Shown piece by piece: positions 34,998 to 47,204 of a stretch of DNA of 64,000 nucleotides; position 1 is the stretch's first letter, and every line of letters begins with the position of its first letter. The notes under the pieces were generated by a model. That model was not told the DNA's origin, made no database searches, and worked only from the letters and a program-made list of their open reading frames with translations. The translations under genes and the position numbers were made by a program. The DNA is from Codonopsis lanceolata (Eukaryota; Streptophyta; Magnoliopsida; Asterales; Campanulaceae). Where the stretch lies: positions 115,023,023 through 115,087,022 of the forward strand of contig CM028382.1 in the NCBI GenBank assembly GCA_013146195.2. Reading direction: 5' to 3'.

Positions 34998-37124
34998 GGC
35001 AAAACACATCTTTGGGCCACTGTACTTTTCAAAAAGTTACAATTTGGCCGTTGAGACGTCAAAATTTTCGGAGTGGCCACCGTACCAGAGTTATCTTGCA
35101 ATTCTACCCAATTTTTGGATGGACGTTAAGTTCGGACGTTAGCTTATGTTAATTACCTATTTTACCCATGTCTTCACCTTCTTTAAAAAAATCCCAGATT
35201 AAAAAAGCTAGTTCAAAAAAAATCACAGATTCAAGAAAATTTACAAATTTATAAAAACCAGTTCATTACAAAAAAAATCCTAGATTCAAAAGTAGTAGAC
35301 TAAAGGAGTCGGCTATCAACCTTTTCTTTTAGCCTCAAAAAGCTTTCAGCAGCATTATTCATTCAAAAAGAAGAATCTAGATTTAGCTTTAGCCTCCACC
35401 CCCACCTGCCAACTTAACCTCTTGTTATGTGATGTACCAGTGAGTTGGGGGCTGGCCTTCCTTTATCTTCTTCACCAACAGGACAAGATGTGACCATTGA
35501 AGTACATAGTGAACTCCCATTTCGTCCTCGAAAAGATGACCCATAGAACTCACAAATTGATCGGGCTGTTGAATCGCTCGCCTCTCTTCACGTCTCTCTC
35601 TCTTCCCCCTAATATCACAAGTCGTTCCCCCATTACAAGCCCAACAACTCAACCCCACCTTCCACCCTACAATCACAGTGCCATGGATCTTGAGGAGAGA
35701 GAACGAGAAATGGGTTTTGAGTCGTTCTCTACTCCAAGCGAGCCCCGTCTCCAAACTCCTTGCACAATCTCCATCTGGGTTTGTGCTTCTTGTGTGTTCT
35801 AGATTAATTGATGAAAAATTCAAGATCTGGGTTTGATCTTTCCATATTTGGCATTGTGCTTTTTGTGTGTGTTTGTGTGAGTGAGAGAGAGAGTTGGAAA
35901 CGATGGAGTAATCCACATCTGAGTTTGTGCTTGTGTGTGTGAGAGAGAGAAAGAGAAAGAGATGGTAAAGATGGACCAGATCTGTGTGTATCTGAATTTG
36001 TGTTCTTCATGACTGAATTCGTTAATGGAGGAATTTGGTTAATCATTGGATATTTGAATTTAGTGACCATCAAGTCGGAATTTGTTAGAATTCTATTTTC
36101 CTTTGTTTGGAATCAATACTCATGTGAATTGATGGAAGGGATGATTATTGGGGAAACTCTGTAAAACCCAGATATTTGTTTTAAAACCTAGATATGGGTT
36201 ACTTGGTCTATAGAAGACAGTGATGGTGAAGACATGGGTAAAATGTTGATGATTTAAGTAAAATCATTGATCATTTGGTATAATCGGGGTTTATGTTTTG
36301 AAGATGGGTGAGGCCGGGAATACATTGTGAATCTGGAGGTGCGGAATGCACATTCACATAAGTTTTACGAGCTTACGGGTGTTAATAATCAAGTGTTTTG
36401 TTTCCTTTCGACTTATTGTTCTCGTAACGAATAACCCTGGCGGGGGTCTCGCAGCTCGGTCAGCGAGTTTGGGTCCAGGGGCAAAGCGCCCTGGTTTAGG
36501 GGTTCGGGGACGCAACATGGTCCCCGATAGGGGTTCGGGGGCAACGCCCCCGAAACTTTAAGGTGTGACATGTTTCGATATTTAAAATTCGGTTGTAACA
36601 GTTTTTCCTAGCAGTTGTTTAGTGTCTGTTCTAAGGGTTACAACCATTTGAAAGGAAACTTGATTATATACAAGGGACACATATAAAACTATATATTAGT
36701 TCCATCATCTTCGTTTTTGTGTAACAAAAAATATACATAATACTCCAAGAGCAGTCTCCCGTTTTTTAGTGCCAAAAATAGGAGGGCAATTGTAGTCTTA
36801 TCCCACAAGAATATTCATGTAACCCAGAGCATTTGATAGGGTCGAATAATTATTGCAGGAAAGTTCTATGTGCACGATTCTACAATATATCTAGGTTTTT
36901 GTGTTTCGACATTGCATTTTATAACAATTCTCCAACATAAAATAGGTAATTAACATTTTACCCAGGTAATTAACATAAGTTAACGTTCGAACTTAACGTC
37001 CATTCAAAAATTGGGTAAAATTGCAAGATAACTCTGGTACGGTGGCCACTCTGAAAATTTTGACGTCTCAGTGGCCTTATTGTAACTTTTTGAAAAATAC
37101 AGTGGCCCAAAGATGTATTTTGCC
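34998..37124. mobile_element. 2.1-kb MULE-like element with ~190-bp TIRs
   Basis: A perfect 9-bp TSD, AAATAATAA, flanks it (34989-34997 and 37125-37133). The left end GGCAAAACACATCTTTGGGC and the inverted right end GGCAAAATACATCTTTGGGC are near-identical. The match continues for about 190 bp (GGCCACTGTA, GACGTCAAAATTTTC, GTGGCCACCGTACCAGAGTT, ATGGACGTTAAGTTC). Long TIRs plus a 9-bp TSD are Mutator traits. No transposase is seen. The interior has frames at 35425-35916 (minus) and 35497-35802 (plus) without recognisable domains, and a GC-rich block at 36435-36560. Confidence 0.9.
36435..36562. repeat. GC-rich hairpin block within the 34998 element
   Basis: It contains GGGGGCAACGCCCCCGAAA (a perfect GGGGGC/GCCCCC stem), GGGGCAAAGCGCCCTGG and two GGGGTTCGGGG motifs, in an otherwise AT-rich setting. 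The composition contrasts sharply with the surroundings and suggests a piece of separate origin. Confidence 0.7.
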
Positions 37125-37347
37125 AAATAATAACAGTAATAATCTAAGCATAGTTACATTACCCTGGAACACAATTAAAACCCTCGAATGCCATCATTGC
37201 TGATGCATTCATGCGAACTTGATACGTTTATGGCAATCTATGAAGAAGACAACACGAAACACCAAATCTCATCAATAATCGTAATCGAAGGTAATGTCTA
37301 GTGACATATGAATTTACAGGGATTAGGGTTTTAGGCTAAGGGATTAC

Positions 37348-37495
37348 CATTGGTAAAGCGATCAATCCAAGCCATTTGACGATCATAGAGAAAGTGCTTC
37401 GGCGAATGAGGAAAGTATCGATTGAGAAAGCAAACAAAGCGGCAGAGGTTCGATGCTATTTATGTGAGCCGAGGGACGGTTCCGGCGGGAAAGAT
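37348..37495 (-). promoter_or_regulatory. Possible promoter and first exon with E2F-like site
   Basis: On the minus strand TTTCCCGCC (37492-37484, an E2F-type site) is followed by CATAAATAG (37464-37456, TATA-like). About 80 bp later a short frame starts ATGGCTTGG (37375) and runs nine codons to a GGTAAT donor at 37347. The spacing looks like a cell-cycle gene's promoter and tiny first exon. No downstream exon could be matched and a MULE lies immediately downstream, so this is suggestive only. Confidence 0.22.
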
Positions 37496-37509
37496 TAACA
37501 AACTAGCCC

Positions 37510-38293
37510 GTTTGTAATAGTGAGAGCATGAATATCCGATTAAATCAAACAACTCAAATCAAATACAACCCATTAAAAATCAATAAAATAATTAATTTGA
37601 TATTCATTTGACTCAAAACCAAAAAACTCTTCCAACAATGACACAAAATCCAATACTTTTACATATCCCACCATATTTATCTCAATTACTTTAATATATA
37701 TATTATATTTTTTTCAGAAAATGGCTAAAAACTTGAAAAAATCATAAAAAAAATTCTAATATCCAAATGAAACAAACCAAGTCACTATTTATAGGTAAAC
37801 ATATATACTTTAATTTAGGAAAAAAAATTAAAAACTAATTTTTTTGGCCAAAAATTGGCCAAGAAAAACATTGGTAGAAAAATTATTCCATCCACTCACA
37901 ACCTGTCATGTGAAAAGTGGATGGGCGCAAATTTTCAAATGTCGGCGGTGGTTGTTGCCACTTTAAATTTTTTTTTTTTGAAATTTTGGGTATCGTTTCA
38001 TACCATTTCAACCCAAAACATGACAGTTTTATGATGATTGATTTGATTTTTTATATTTGGTTTTGATTTATAACCTATATTGATTCAAATCAAATAAGAA
38101 TTAGATTAGATTTTATTTATTTAGATACACCGTTGTAAGCTAAGATTTGGTTTGATTCGATTTGATTCACCCTTTGATCCTCTGTTGTTCATCCTCTAAT
38201 ACACACGAAATGAATACATGTGTGACAAATACAGTCCAACTGTCCAAGAACGAATGATCGGGTTTTGCTTGAAATAAGGTGTTTTGTTATGGA
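37510..38293. other. AT-rich repeat-derived spacer
   Basis: Repeated AAATCAAAT/GATTTGATTT words give weak inverted symmetry between about 37540 and 38170, as in an old MITE-like element. No gene seen. Confidence 0.4.
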
Positions 38294-38300
38294 TAAATTG

Positions 38301-39007
38301 GAGAGCGGGGTTAACCATACCCCAATTCCCTATTTCTACACCCCACTTAAAAATATTACACAAATGTCATTAAGTGAAAAAACCTAAAAATCCTTTTACT
38401 ACACTCTAATAATGTTCAGCCCTAGTGTGATGAAATGACTGAGGTAGGTTCAGCCCCGGTGTGATGAAATGGCTCAGGGACGTTCGACCACCATGAGAGG
38501 AACATTCTCATTGGAGTTCGACCAGTGTGAGATGATGGCATTAGAGACCGATCTGGAGTCGGAGGGAGATGGCAAAAGATTGAGAGATAAAGAAACATGG
38601 CTCCAAGTTGGGATGGAGCTGTTGGGTCCGATTTGAGATTTGCCCTAAATTAGAAATGGCTGGAGATAAAGAAGACGACTGGACTGAAGCAGGGGCAGCG
38701 AAGGCAACTTACTGGAGCGACATCGGAACGGGAGAGAGAGAGAGCGTGCTTGGACTGGAGTTGGCTCTAGCTTGACCTGGTAGTAGGTTAGGGTGGACGG
38801 AGTTGGCTCCGGATGGATGGAGGTGGGAAGGCCCGATGGAGGGAGGGCGTTGGATTGAAGAAGATAGAAGGGAGAGCTGATTGCAGAGGGAGGAAGAGAG
38901 ATAGATAGGTCACTTAGGTTAGGAAGGGTAGAATGTGTAGTTAGGTGAGGTGTTGAGAGAGATGTGGAGTGTAGAAATAGGGAATTGGGGTGTGGTTAGC
39001 CCCACTC
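38301..39007. mobile_element. 707-bp TIR element
   Basis: The left end GAGAGCGGGGTTAACCATAC pairs with the inverted right end GAGTGGGGCTAACCACACC. Both continue CCCAATTCCCTATTTCTACAC, giving a TIR of at least 45 bp. TAAATTG flanks both sides (38294-38300 and 39008-39014); counting one more base per side with a mismatch gives 8 bp. It is non-autonomous, with a GA-rich interior. The TSD length leaves hAT or MULE open. Confidence 0.78.
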
Positions 39008-39539
39008 TAAATTGTAAAGTCCACTTTTATAACATTGTTCCTAAAATGCCCCCTTGATGGCCGCACATTTGTTTCACAAATGGCTACCACAAAGCTTTTA
39101 AACTCATGTTCCTTCTCGTGTGTCCTCCTTTCCTCCTCAGAAATAGTGAAATTGACGAACTTGGGAGCCTCGATCTTTTCGTAAAACTGAACATAGATAA
39201 TGAGATAAATCTCTCTCTCCCCCTTGCTGCAGTTCGGAAGCATTTTCATTTGTTTGTTGAAGATTTGAGGAAATTCAAAATGGAGTGAGATTTCATGGGT
39301 TTGAATTCAAAAAATTATGTAATTAATATCAAGAAATAAGCTCTTGAAGGTTGTTGTCGAGTTTCCTTTTTTTTCTCCTTTATGTGAAGTTTTTCCTTTT
39401 ATCCTTTAATTAGATGCCAAGAAAAGGAAGGTCTGTCAACTAGGTTTTATCCCTGGTTGTAGTGACAATTCATTACCTTCCTTTTCTTGGTTTTAGTTCT
39501 ACTTACTTAATTAGATGTGTGCGATCCTGAGCCATAAGA

Positions 39540-40990
39540 AATGATGGAAATGATGATGGACATACAGTAAGTAGAGAGGTGTCGACAGTGAAATGCGAAA
39601 TGCCCGAGGATCGCAATGTATCGAATTTCAATTGTGATGCATTGCTATGTTACATAATATGGAATCATGCATCATGATGCATATAATCATGCATCGCGAT
39701 TTAAAATCATCCATGTAAGGTTAAATTTTGTGCATCACGATGGAAACTATAGAGACATAAGAATTTGAAGATCTAACTTGAGTTCCAGTTCTAACCATAT
39801 GAAGAAAATCTCTTCAAAGTTCAAACTGATTTGCACTACGGGCTTCAGAGTTCAAAGATTAGTAAATCCAAGCATTAAATGCTTTTGAAGATCCAAAGTA
39901 GTTGGAAAGAAAATATTTAAGTAAGAGATGGCACTAAGGAGTTAGTAAAGAAAATAGGTGCTAGATACTTCAATTAAGGATGATCTCAAATGGAAAACTA
40001 TGAGATGCAAAAAAACTGTAAGTACTGCAATTGAACTCGTCTGTCTCGATTTTCATCATACTTGGCTTCGGAGATGAGGAAGGACAATCCAAGAAGCAAA
40101 ATCTTGTGCAGAAGAAGATGATATATGAGATCAACCATGGTGGAGAGCTACTGATTTAAGTAAGCTTTTGTTTTGAATCTTCATCGATTTGCCCCAATTG
40201 TTGCATCCTGATGCACAATTGTGAGACATCAATTTGGAAGTAGAATACAAAAGTAAATACCGATGCACAATTTTGGATATGCGATACACAATTTGGAATT
40301 AACATACAAATGTAAATCCCGATGCACAATTTTTATTTTTCAATGCACAAACTGGATTTTTCGATGCAGCGCACCTAATCCCATAATGAAAGGGTATACT
40401 TGTCCTTTCGCCATAAAAGTACCTTTCACCGGTTAAATACAAATATAGTGGATCTAAGCGGTTGAAAATAGGAGAAATTGTGGGTCGGTCCACTTTTTGA
40501 AATGTATAACCCCTTAAGTTCTGTTTTTTTTTCAACCGGCAAAAAATCACTTTTGGGAAAAAATGACTATGATACCCTTAATGAATCAAAGGCGCGCTAC
40601 GGAGGTCACTTACTCGGTGCATCGCGCTACATCAAATTTTGCACCGTAATGCATCAATTTAATTACACAATCCAATTTTTCCCCTCGATGAAACAATTTT
40701 TGCATCGTGATGCATACGTTTTAATTATCTAATTCATTTTTGCATCGCGATACATAAAATATTATCTAATCCAATTTTACACCGTGATACAAAATCATAA
40801 AAGAATCAGATCACGTCCTTTAATTTTGCCGGAGTTGTTGAAGAAGACGATGACATTTTCGAAACAATATTTCAAAAAAATGATCTTTTTGCGATTGAAA
40901 AAAAGAACTGGGTACTAGATGAGTTACAAACTTGATAAAATTGTGGGTCGGTCCAACTTTTTAAAGTTTATAACCCATCTAGCCCAATGT
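39540..40990. repeat. Cluster of GATGCA-rich TIR-element copies
   Basis: GCATC(G/A)(C/T)GATGCA words recur at 39600-39740, 40200-40375 and 40610-40790. GTGGGTCGGTCCACTTTTTG occurs near 40482 and again near 40943. CAACCGG...AATCACTTTTGGG...ATACCCTTAATGAATC follows the first. An inverted relative ends near 40470. I read this as two or more adjoining or nested copies of one non-autonomous TIR family whose ends are not cleanly resolved. Confidence 0.55.
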
Positions 40991-40999
40991 TTTTTGTGT

Positions 41000-41480
41000 G
41001 TGGCTTAAATAGCAATTTGGTCACCCTACTTTCCAGCTTTTCTCTATAAGGTCACTTTACTTTTTTTTTCTTAATTAGGTGACTATACTTTACATTCTAA
41101 TCCAATAAGGTCATTGGGGGTAACTTCAGTTAGTTTGATGGACGGAAAAGGTCGAAAAGATGGAAATACCCCCTAACTTTTGGACCAGGCAGTGCACGTG
41201 CACAATCCAAGTCCAACAAAGTCAATGTCGATGTTCTGCACTCTCTTTTCACAACATTACAGAGAGACATCGAAGGTAATGAAGGGGAAATGGAAGAAAT
41301 CTAAGAGACATAGAAGGAAACGAAGGAGAAATCGAAGAGATTAAGACGAAAGAAAAGGTCGAACCATCAAATTGGCACAAAGACGAAAGAAGAAGGTTGA
41401 AATCACAAAGACAAAGGTAAGAACGAACCCTAGTTTTTAAACAATTAAATTTATCATGCAATTAGATTACAATTTGATAT
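41000..41480. other. Transposon-end-like sequence and spacer
   Basis: 41010-41180 has the GGTCACCCTACTTTCC...TAAGGTCACTTTAC and TAATCCAATAAGGTCATTGG wording typical of plant MULE-type termini. No matching inverted end was found in the window. No gene seen. Confidence 0.4.
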
Positions 41481-41489
41481 CAAACCCTA

Positions 41490-41870
41490 ATCTATGTTAG
41501 AAAATAGGGTTGTATAAGTTTACTTAACATAAAATTGGTACTTTATTGTTGAAGTTTGTTATATCATGTTTAGAAATTACAGTTTTTGTTCTTGAAAATG
41601 TCGTTTTGGTGATTTTGTTAGAATATCTATGACGTAAAATTAAGGCTTTTGTTCTATTTGAGTTTTGTAGTCTTTTTGCATGTATTATGTAATGTAATTA
41701 GGATTGTATCAGCTTACTTAATTGATACTTTATTGTTGAAATTTGATATTTCAAGTTTAGAAATTAGGGTTTTTGTTCTTGTAAATATCGTTTTGGTGAT
41801 TTTGTTAGAATGTCTATGACGTAAAATTAGAGCTTTTGTTCTATTTGGGTTTTGTAGTCTTTAACGTATA
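41490..41870. repeat. 187-bp tandem duplication
   Basis: GACGTAAAATTA occurs at 41631 and 41818. The sequences around both (TCGTTTTGGTGATTTTGTTA, GCTTTTGTTCTATTTG, TACTTTATTGTTGAA) align throughout, giving two copies. Confidence 0.8.
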
Positions 41871-41927
41871 TGCATGCATGTATTATGAATGATAATTATA
41901 TTTTATAGGCTACTGAGTTAGGGCCAT

Positions 41928-44110
41928 GATGAATAAGTTTTATACTCATTTATTGGGATTCTTGAATCGATTATGTGTTGTGAGTTGGGTTATGATGCAT
42001 GTATTGTTTACAGTAGCTTGCCCCAATTGCCATTCTTGTTGACTTATTCGTTATCCCTTGTTCTTTATTTGATTCACATTGAGGACAATGTGAAATTTAA
42101 GTTTGGGGGTGGAATTACCTTATGATTTTAATGCTATGTTTGGAAAGTGGCCTTGTTATCTATTACCTATTTTTATATTTATTTGCTATCTAGTTTAATT
42201 TTTATTTTCTTTTTAATTAGTTAGTTTATTTTATTTTTGTATTTAAAAAAAATCAGAAAATTTTGAAAAAAAATTTAGTCTTTATTTTAGGCGTGGTTAC
42301 TTCCGCCAATGATAACATGTTTGTTAATAGCGATGCATGAAAACTTGTCTATGTGCCTTAGCTTGGTCTAGTTGATAGAACTTTTTATCTCCAAAATTTT
42401 TCTGAGCACAAAAATACCATGACTTGATTTATTAAAGAATTTAGGTATTTTTATTGGGTTTATAGTGCACATTTCATTCCTTTGGACCTTGCTATTTTAG
42501 TGGTCATAAGCATTTTTAACAACCATCATTACATGATTGTTGCATTATATTTGCGACTTCGGGTTAATTACATGCTAAGTTAGATATGTTGGACTTCTTT
42601 TGCTAATATATCTCAAGCACACTTTCGAACCGTGAGTGCATTTAAGTCTTCATTTTGACTACCTCTTTTCTAGTGAATGCTTATGTGAAATACTTGTAGA
42701 ACTTGTTATTAAAACTTCGAGGTTGGGAATGATTTGAAACTTTGTTGAATTTCTGTGAAAACGAAGCATGAACATTGTGGCAGTTAGGATATGATTTAGG
42801 CCATCTTTGGATCGTTTGAGCATATTTATCTCACCATCCCTATTTTACATTAATCCCTAGTGTCCCCTTTTGAGCTTTATTAAAAAGAATGGCGTGTGCT
42901 AAGCACATATCGACCCCATTCGACATCGTTTCTATTACCCGCATTATCTTAACCCTTAAAGCTTATACACTTTTGCCTACCCTTTGAGAGAGTAGGATTG
43001 GGTTGGGAATGTTGTCTTTATGATGGTTGATGCAGTTCAAAAATAGCCCCAATGATTTCTTGTATCGAAAAAGAAAATATATATAAAAGGAGATCTTTGG
43101 GAAGAAATTTTATTTGATGGTTTGATACCTTCTGCAACCCAAAAGTCCAAGTTTGGGGGTTGTGAAGGAATGTGAATGATTTGTATGGGAAAAAAGGGAA
43201 TATTCTTACTCTCTCACTTTGTAATTTCTTATCCCTTTTATTGTTACCCCTCACATTGGCCTTACATTACAAACTGAATAAAGACCTATTGATCTAATTG
43301 CCACTTGTGTTTGTGTTAGTTGACATGGTTTGGAGACATAGTTGATTTGACCCTTATTTTGTAATATATACATATCCTGATATATCTCACACTATTTGCA
43401 TAATCTTAACTATTATAAGTAATTGAGACTTGAGAGCATTGTATTTCATACATAGTTAGTGCATGCGATGGATGTATAAGCACTTGAATTCTAGCATAAT
43501 CTCTCTTCGTGTCGTTAACCGGGTATTGATGATATGTTGCATGTTTTGTGATGCACACGTTTTTATTGAAATATTTTTGGAATGAATATTGTGCTTAGCT
43601 TGATAAAACTTTCTAAATTTGGAGATAATCAATTAATGGTTTGCACACACACAGAGAAATTTACAAGTGATATTGATGAAGAATGAGTCAAAGTCTAGAT
43701 TTGTGGATATGTGTTGCTATTTTTCATTCCTTGAGGCATTATGTGGTTCCATGCCGAAGATTTGACTCGTGAAAGAAAAAAATATTTTTGTTTTTATTTT
43801 AGTTTAGTTTAGTTTAGTTTTTGTATTTATAAGTTTTATTTTATTTTACTCGAGGACGAGTAAAGTCTAAGTTTGAGGGTATTTGATGAATAAGTTTTAT
43901 ACTCATTTATTGAGTATTATTCCGACTTAAATGTTGCTATTTCTCGGGGGTTTTGTTGTCTAATATTTGTTTTAGTGTTGTTTTATAGTTTCAGTGACTT
44001 GGGGAACATTTGTACGAAATATAGACACTTTATGCTGAAATTGAAGACTTCAGGGACCAAAGTGCAAATTGCTGAAAGTTTAAAGTCAATAGCTGAAAAT
44101 AAGCTTTTGT
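41928..44110 (+). mobile_element. LTR-retrotransposon remnant without recognisable genes
   Basis: TGATGAATAAGTTTTATACT occurs at about 41929 and 43888 in direct orientation and looks like an LTR start. Just before the second copy is GAGGACGAGTAAAGTCTAAGTTTGAGGGTATT, and at 42080 GAGGACAATGTGAAATTTAAGTTTGGGGGT. Both are the purine-rich wording found before 3' LTRs of plant gypsy-type elements. No gag or pol similarity is seen between them. It could be a deleted (LARD-type) element or recombination debris. Confidence 0.5.
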
Positions 44111-44145
44111 AGATAGAATCAGCCGCCACCCTTTTTCTCCTAGTG

Positions 44146-44825
44146 ATGCGCAATTGCCCCACGACTTGGCATGGTCAGTTCACTGGCCACACCGGAAAGC
44201 CGACCTTGATTTTTGAAGCTGTAGCATCCCAGGATCTTTGGATTTGGCATGCGTTTTTTGGTACACCGGGAACATACAATGATATATATGTGCTTGATCA
44301 ATCCCCAATCTTCGACAGATTCATTCAACGTCAAACACCATACACCCCCTACGAAATAAATGGTAATGTATATTACGTGCCATACTATCTAACAGATTGT
44401 ATATACCTTCACTTTGCTACACTAATCCAAGCCATCAAGCGCCCTCGAACTGAAAAGGAAAAACATTTTGCGCAACAACAGGAGGCTTGTAGAAAGGACG
44501 TTGAGAGGGTATTTTGGGTTTTGCAGGCTAAATGGGCTATTACCAGGGGCCCCGTAAGATTTTGGGACCAACGAACTTTAAGTAATATTATGTATTGTTG
44601 CATTAATTATTCTGCATAATATGATAATCGAAGATTAACGTCAAACAAATATTGAATGATGTAGACCTGTAGTGGATGAAACAATCCCATATGAACTACT
44701 TCAGCATGATCCGAATGTGTTGGGTGCATTTATTAGTTCTCGAATAAATCAAATGCGAGATAGAAGTGTGAACAACCAGCTTAGGCTTGATTTGATCGAG
44801 CATTTTTGGAATAATTTTTGGTAGA
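44146..44825 (+). pseudogene. PIF/Harbinger transposase, 5'-truncated and frameshifted
   Basis: The frame begins inside the nuclease domain (MRNCPTTWHGQFTGH), with the conserved EAVASQDLWIWHAFFG, PGTYNDIYVLDQSPIF, AQQQEACRKDVERVF and VRFWDQRTLSNIM blocks of plant Harbinger transposases (DDE_Tnp_4/Plant_tran type). After CINYS a one-base shift is needed to read the usual ILHNMIIED. A stop then follows before the C-terminal tail (VDETIPYELLQHDPN ... LIEHFWNNFW) ends at 44825. The N-terminal half, with the first catalytic Asp and helix-turn-helix, is missing. It is non-functional. The Tourist-like MITE at 23277 belongs to the same superfamily, but no direct link can be shown. Confidence 0.9.
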
Positions 44826-46480
44826 AAAGTTGACCATTGATCTGTATGTGTAAGGTTTTATGTGTTCCAAGTGGTATGATTTATATACAATGTGAGCTTG
44901 GTAATAGATGTAGCAGTAGGAGTACCGATTATCTGCTTACCATAGCAAGAATCGTGTCGATGATAATATACATGTTCAGTTTCATTGTAACTTTAACTCT
45001 AATGATCTACTTCAGATTAAGAAAGCAATGATTTTCTTCAAAGCGGAATTGAATTTTCTAAGTTGTTTTAGGTATTCCAATATTTTCTATTATAATTCCC
45101 CCTTTGTGTTTTCATGGAAGGCAATGTTTGGACTTTGAACAGCTTATGCATTGTTCTGTTTAAATTTTTTTTTGTTAATTTTGTTACCTTACGTTAGTCT
45201 ATTAGATATGATCAACTTAATAAATACCTTGTATTTCGCTTTTGAAACTTAATTATATTACATTTTTCTTCTTAATTTTCCTATCGTTGCAAGTTACTAA
45301 TATACATTTTACATTATTATCATAAACTTGATTTATTAATCAAAATGAAAAATGTCTATATTTTATATGAAATTTATGAATTAATTGTAAATTCTTTTTA
45401 ACCAAAGAAAATCATTCGTCTCATGTTCGAAATATATGAGAGGATAAAATAATAATAACTATAATGTACTTATAAACATAAATTGACCCTTAGATTGACA
45501 TATATTTTTAGATGAAAATAATTGAAATAATTAAAATATAATATTTTTTTCATAGAATATAGAATATAAAATATAAATATTTTATTCCAATTGTGTTGAA
45601 AAATAGGAATAAAAAAGTTGAAAATTTTGGTGGTAGTTAGGTTTGTTAGTTGAGATGAGAGAGGATTGAAGTTTTTAGAGGATTGCATAAGAGCATCCAC
45701 AACAACAACCCTCAATTTCACTCCCTAAACACTTCGTTTTCTATTTCAGTTACACTTTTTCAACACTCTATAAAAGAATTCACTCCAATAAGCACACTCT
45801 ACACACCCTCTAAATATCTCAAATCTCTTCATCTCAACTAACAATCCTAACTACCAATATATTTCACCTTGTTATTTCTATTTTTCTCATGACAATCGGA
45901 ATGCGATATTTTAAATTAAATTTTAAATTTATATTATGTGAAAAATATTATATTTTTAATTATTTCAATTAATTTTATCTAAAAATATATGTCGATCAAA
46001 TGAGCAATTTATGGTCCCAGAACAAATGATTACTTTTGTTGAAAATATTTCGCAGTTAATTCAAAAATTTCATATTAATATTAATAAAATATATATCTTT
46101 CTATTTGATTGATAAAGTTACAATGATGAATGTGTGAAATTATTTTTAATTATATATACCGTGATGTTTTTAATCAATAAAATTTGTTAAAGTAGGAAAA
46201 ATTAAAATAGGGACAAGTAGCCTTATGATTCTATTGGCCAACCAAGCTTTAAAATTTGTTGGAACAGAAAACATTAAAAAAAAAAAACAAGTTCCTTCAA
46301 CCTTAGAAAGAAATGAAGATAAATGGAAAAACAACAATTTGAAATACATTGCAACTCACATCAACATTTATAAAAAAATACACATAATATAGTTGTATTT
46401 TCAAATATTTCCATTTAACTTACAAACAAACTATATTGAAAACTTCCTGTAAAAGATAAAAAAAAGAATGTTGCCATGAT
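44826..46480. other. AT-rich spacer with hAT-like MITE
   Basis: Around 45590-45900 is an inverted structure whose arms (GAGCATCCACAACAACAACCC, CTCACTTCG-like and TCTAAATAT words) also occur, reverse-complemented, at 55690-55845. It is likely a hAT-type MITE of about 300 bp with unclear ends. The rest is very AT-rich, with no gene seen. Confidence 0.45.
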
Positions 46481-46534
46481 CACTTTTTCAAGGCTGAAAT
46501 CGACTCGAAGCACATGATGGAGTCCTATTCCGCA

Positions 46535-46921
46535 CATCTCGGTAACCAACCAGTGTCTACTTACTCTGTATAAGAGCTTCGTTGCTCATTACTAATTCAA
46601 TATCATACACTTTCAGCTTTTGCAAGGATGAATGATCTGATTAATGAAAAAAAAAAAAAGAATGACTTGAGCTTTTCTGGAAGCTATTTTGTTGCCTGAA
46701 AACAAAAGCCAAAGAGCTTCAATAAAATAACTGCAAATACCTTGTACAAATGATGAGAAAGGAGCCAGGATCAAGGAAACTAACCTGAAAATGTCAAATA
46801 TATGAATAGCCTCCTCCGTTGTGGTGTTTGCCATGAGTCGTGGCGTTGTATAATTGCAATTGTTTGACGATGAGCAAGAATCACTAACATTGGATGTGAG
46901 TGAGCAGGGTTGAGAAGCTGC
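46535..46921 (-). pseudogene. Unrecognised gene remnant, possible last exons
   Basis: On the minus strand CCTTGCAG ends at 46922 and opens a frame containing SQPCSLTSNVSDSC and PRLMANTTTEEAIHIFDIF. That frame reaches GGTTAGT near 46783. A TTTTCAG/GCAACAAAAT junction near 46700 could resume it. A third open stretch (LQKLKVYDIELVMSNE..., ending SK-stop near 46560) lies beyond ATTAATCAG. The order of donor and acceptor sites looks like the 3' end of a real gene, but I do not recognise the product and exons further upstream are not convincing. A solo LTR sits on the upstream side. Confidence 0.3.
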
Positions 46922-47204
46922 AAGGACAGTCACATGTACATTATTACTACATTAGTTGGTAGTTGGAATCAAATTCCCATTATTAATCCTCGTATTTAGA
47001 TAATACTAGCCAACATGGAAAAATAGAACAATTGGAACCCATCTCAGTGAGAGTCATACCTACCACTTGATTGATCACTAATAGAAATGGGAAAAAAATT
47101 TCAAATTTACATCTCTCTACAAAAAAAAAAAAAAATTCTTGTGATGAACAAATGGAGCTGGAAGCTAGTAAAATAAAACAACCCAAAACAAAAATCTTTG
47201 CTAC

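Noticed and set aside
35425..36073. Minus-strand frames of 163 and 89 codons rich in SLSHTH
   Set aside because: They arise from GTGTGAGAGAGA simple repeats inside a MULE-like element and have no protein-like composition.
41928..44110. Complete gypsy element
   Set aside because: Only short LTR-start-like direct repeats and purine tracts are present, with no gag-pol, so a full element is not supported and it is listed as a remnant.
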